5,013 nucleotides of DNA from Candidatus Bipolaricaulota bacterium (GTDB lineage: Bacteria > Bipolaricaulota > Bipolaricaulia > Bipolaricaulales > Bipolaricaulaceae): positions 1-5,013 of the forward strand of contig JAJOKL010000099.1 in NCBI GenBank assembly GCA_021129895.1, in the 5' to 3' direction. Of the stretch, positions 4,974 to 5,013 are shown piece after piece. Positions within the stretch are counted from its first letter, which is position 1. The number at the start of each line of letters is the position of its first letter. Position numbers and translations under genes: made by a program. A model generated the notes under the pieces. It worked only from the letters and a program-made list of their open reading frames with translations. It was not told where the DNA came from and ran no database searches.

Positions 4974-5013
4974 CCTCCGCGGATTCGATAGGGGAACCAC
5001 AGAGGACCCAGAG

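Noticed and set aside
4512..5000. Minus-strand 162-codon open frame opposite the ACT-domain gene
   Set aside because: The composition is His/Gly/Leu/Pro-rich with no family features, while the plus-strand gene has an excellent ribosome binding site and two clear ACT domains.
4974..5013. Possible terminator or new gene after the ACT-domain gene
   Set aside because: Only an 8-bp palindrome (TCCGCGGA) is present, with no loop and no T run, and the remaining bases are too few to judge.

Overview
The window holds a heat-shock chaperone operon in the order hrcA-grpE-dnaK-dnaJ, read on the minus strand from about 4515 down through position 1. A small gene for a tandem ACT-domain protein is read the other way on the plus strand (4602-4973). 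The DNA is strongly GC-rich, with G or C at most third codon positions. Gene order, a CIRCE operator, a 611-residue DnaK and the absence of the roughly 23-residue insert found in the ATPase domain of Proteobacterial DnaK point to a Firmicutes-like (monoderm-type) or deep-branching lineage. A thermophile is plausible but not shown, and I cannot name the species.

Region by region: 1-1054 is dnaJ, whose last residues lie beyond the left edge. It uses a TTG start, and no ATG or GTG start near the expected N-terminus is available. 1058-2893 is dnaK and 2868-3422 is grpE, which overlap by 26 nt. 3419-4459 is hrcA, which overlaps grpE by 4 nt. 4460-4601 is the 142-bp divergent control region. 4602-4973 is the ACT-domain gene. 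4974-5013 holds nothing I can assign beyond an 8-bp palindrome (TCCGCGGA, 4976-4983). No RNA gene, mobile element, CRISPR array or factor-independent terminator is visible.

How the genes work together: HrcA represses the operon by binding CIRCE. DnaK, DnaJ and GrpE form the ATP-driven folding machine: DnaJ delivers substrate and triggers ATP hydrolysis, and GrpE exchanges the nucleotide. The genes are tightly coupled. Each Shine-Dalgarno for grpE, dnaK and dnaJ is written in the last codons of the gene before it.

The most interesting part is the control region. For hrcA, a good sigma-A/sigma-70 promoter (TTGACC, 17 bp, TATTAT) abuts CIRCE, the CIRCE spacer carries the Shine-Dalgarno, and CIRCE abuts the ATG, with no spare base in between. 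CIRCE is lopsided (9/9 in one arm, 6/9 in the other), and HrcA has a changed version of its usually conserved wing motif. For the ACT gene, the spacer of the predicted promoter is a G-quadruplex motif with single-base loops. DnaK also carries two odd residues at sites important for allostery and DnaJ contact. This is a familiar system with some unusual details, not a clearly new one.
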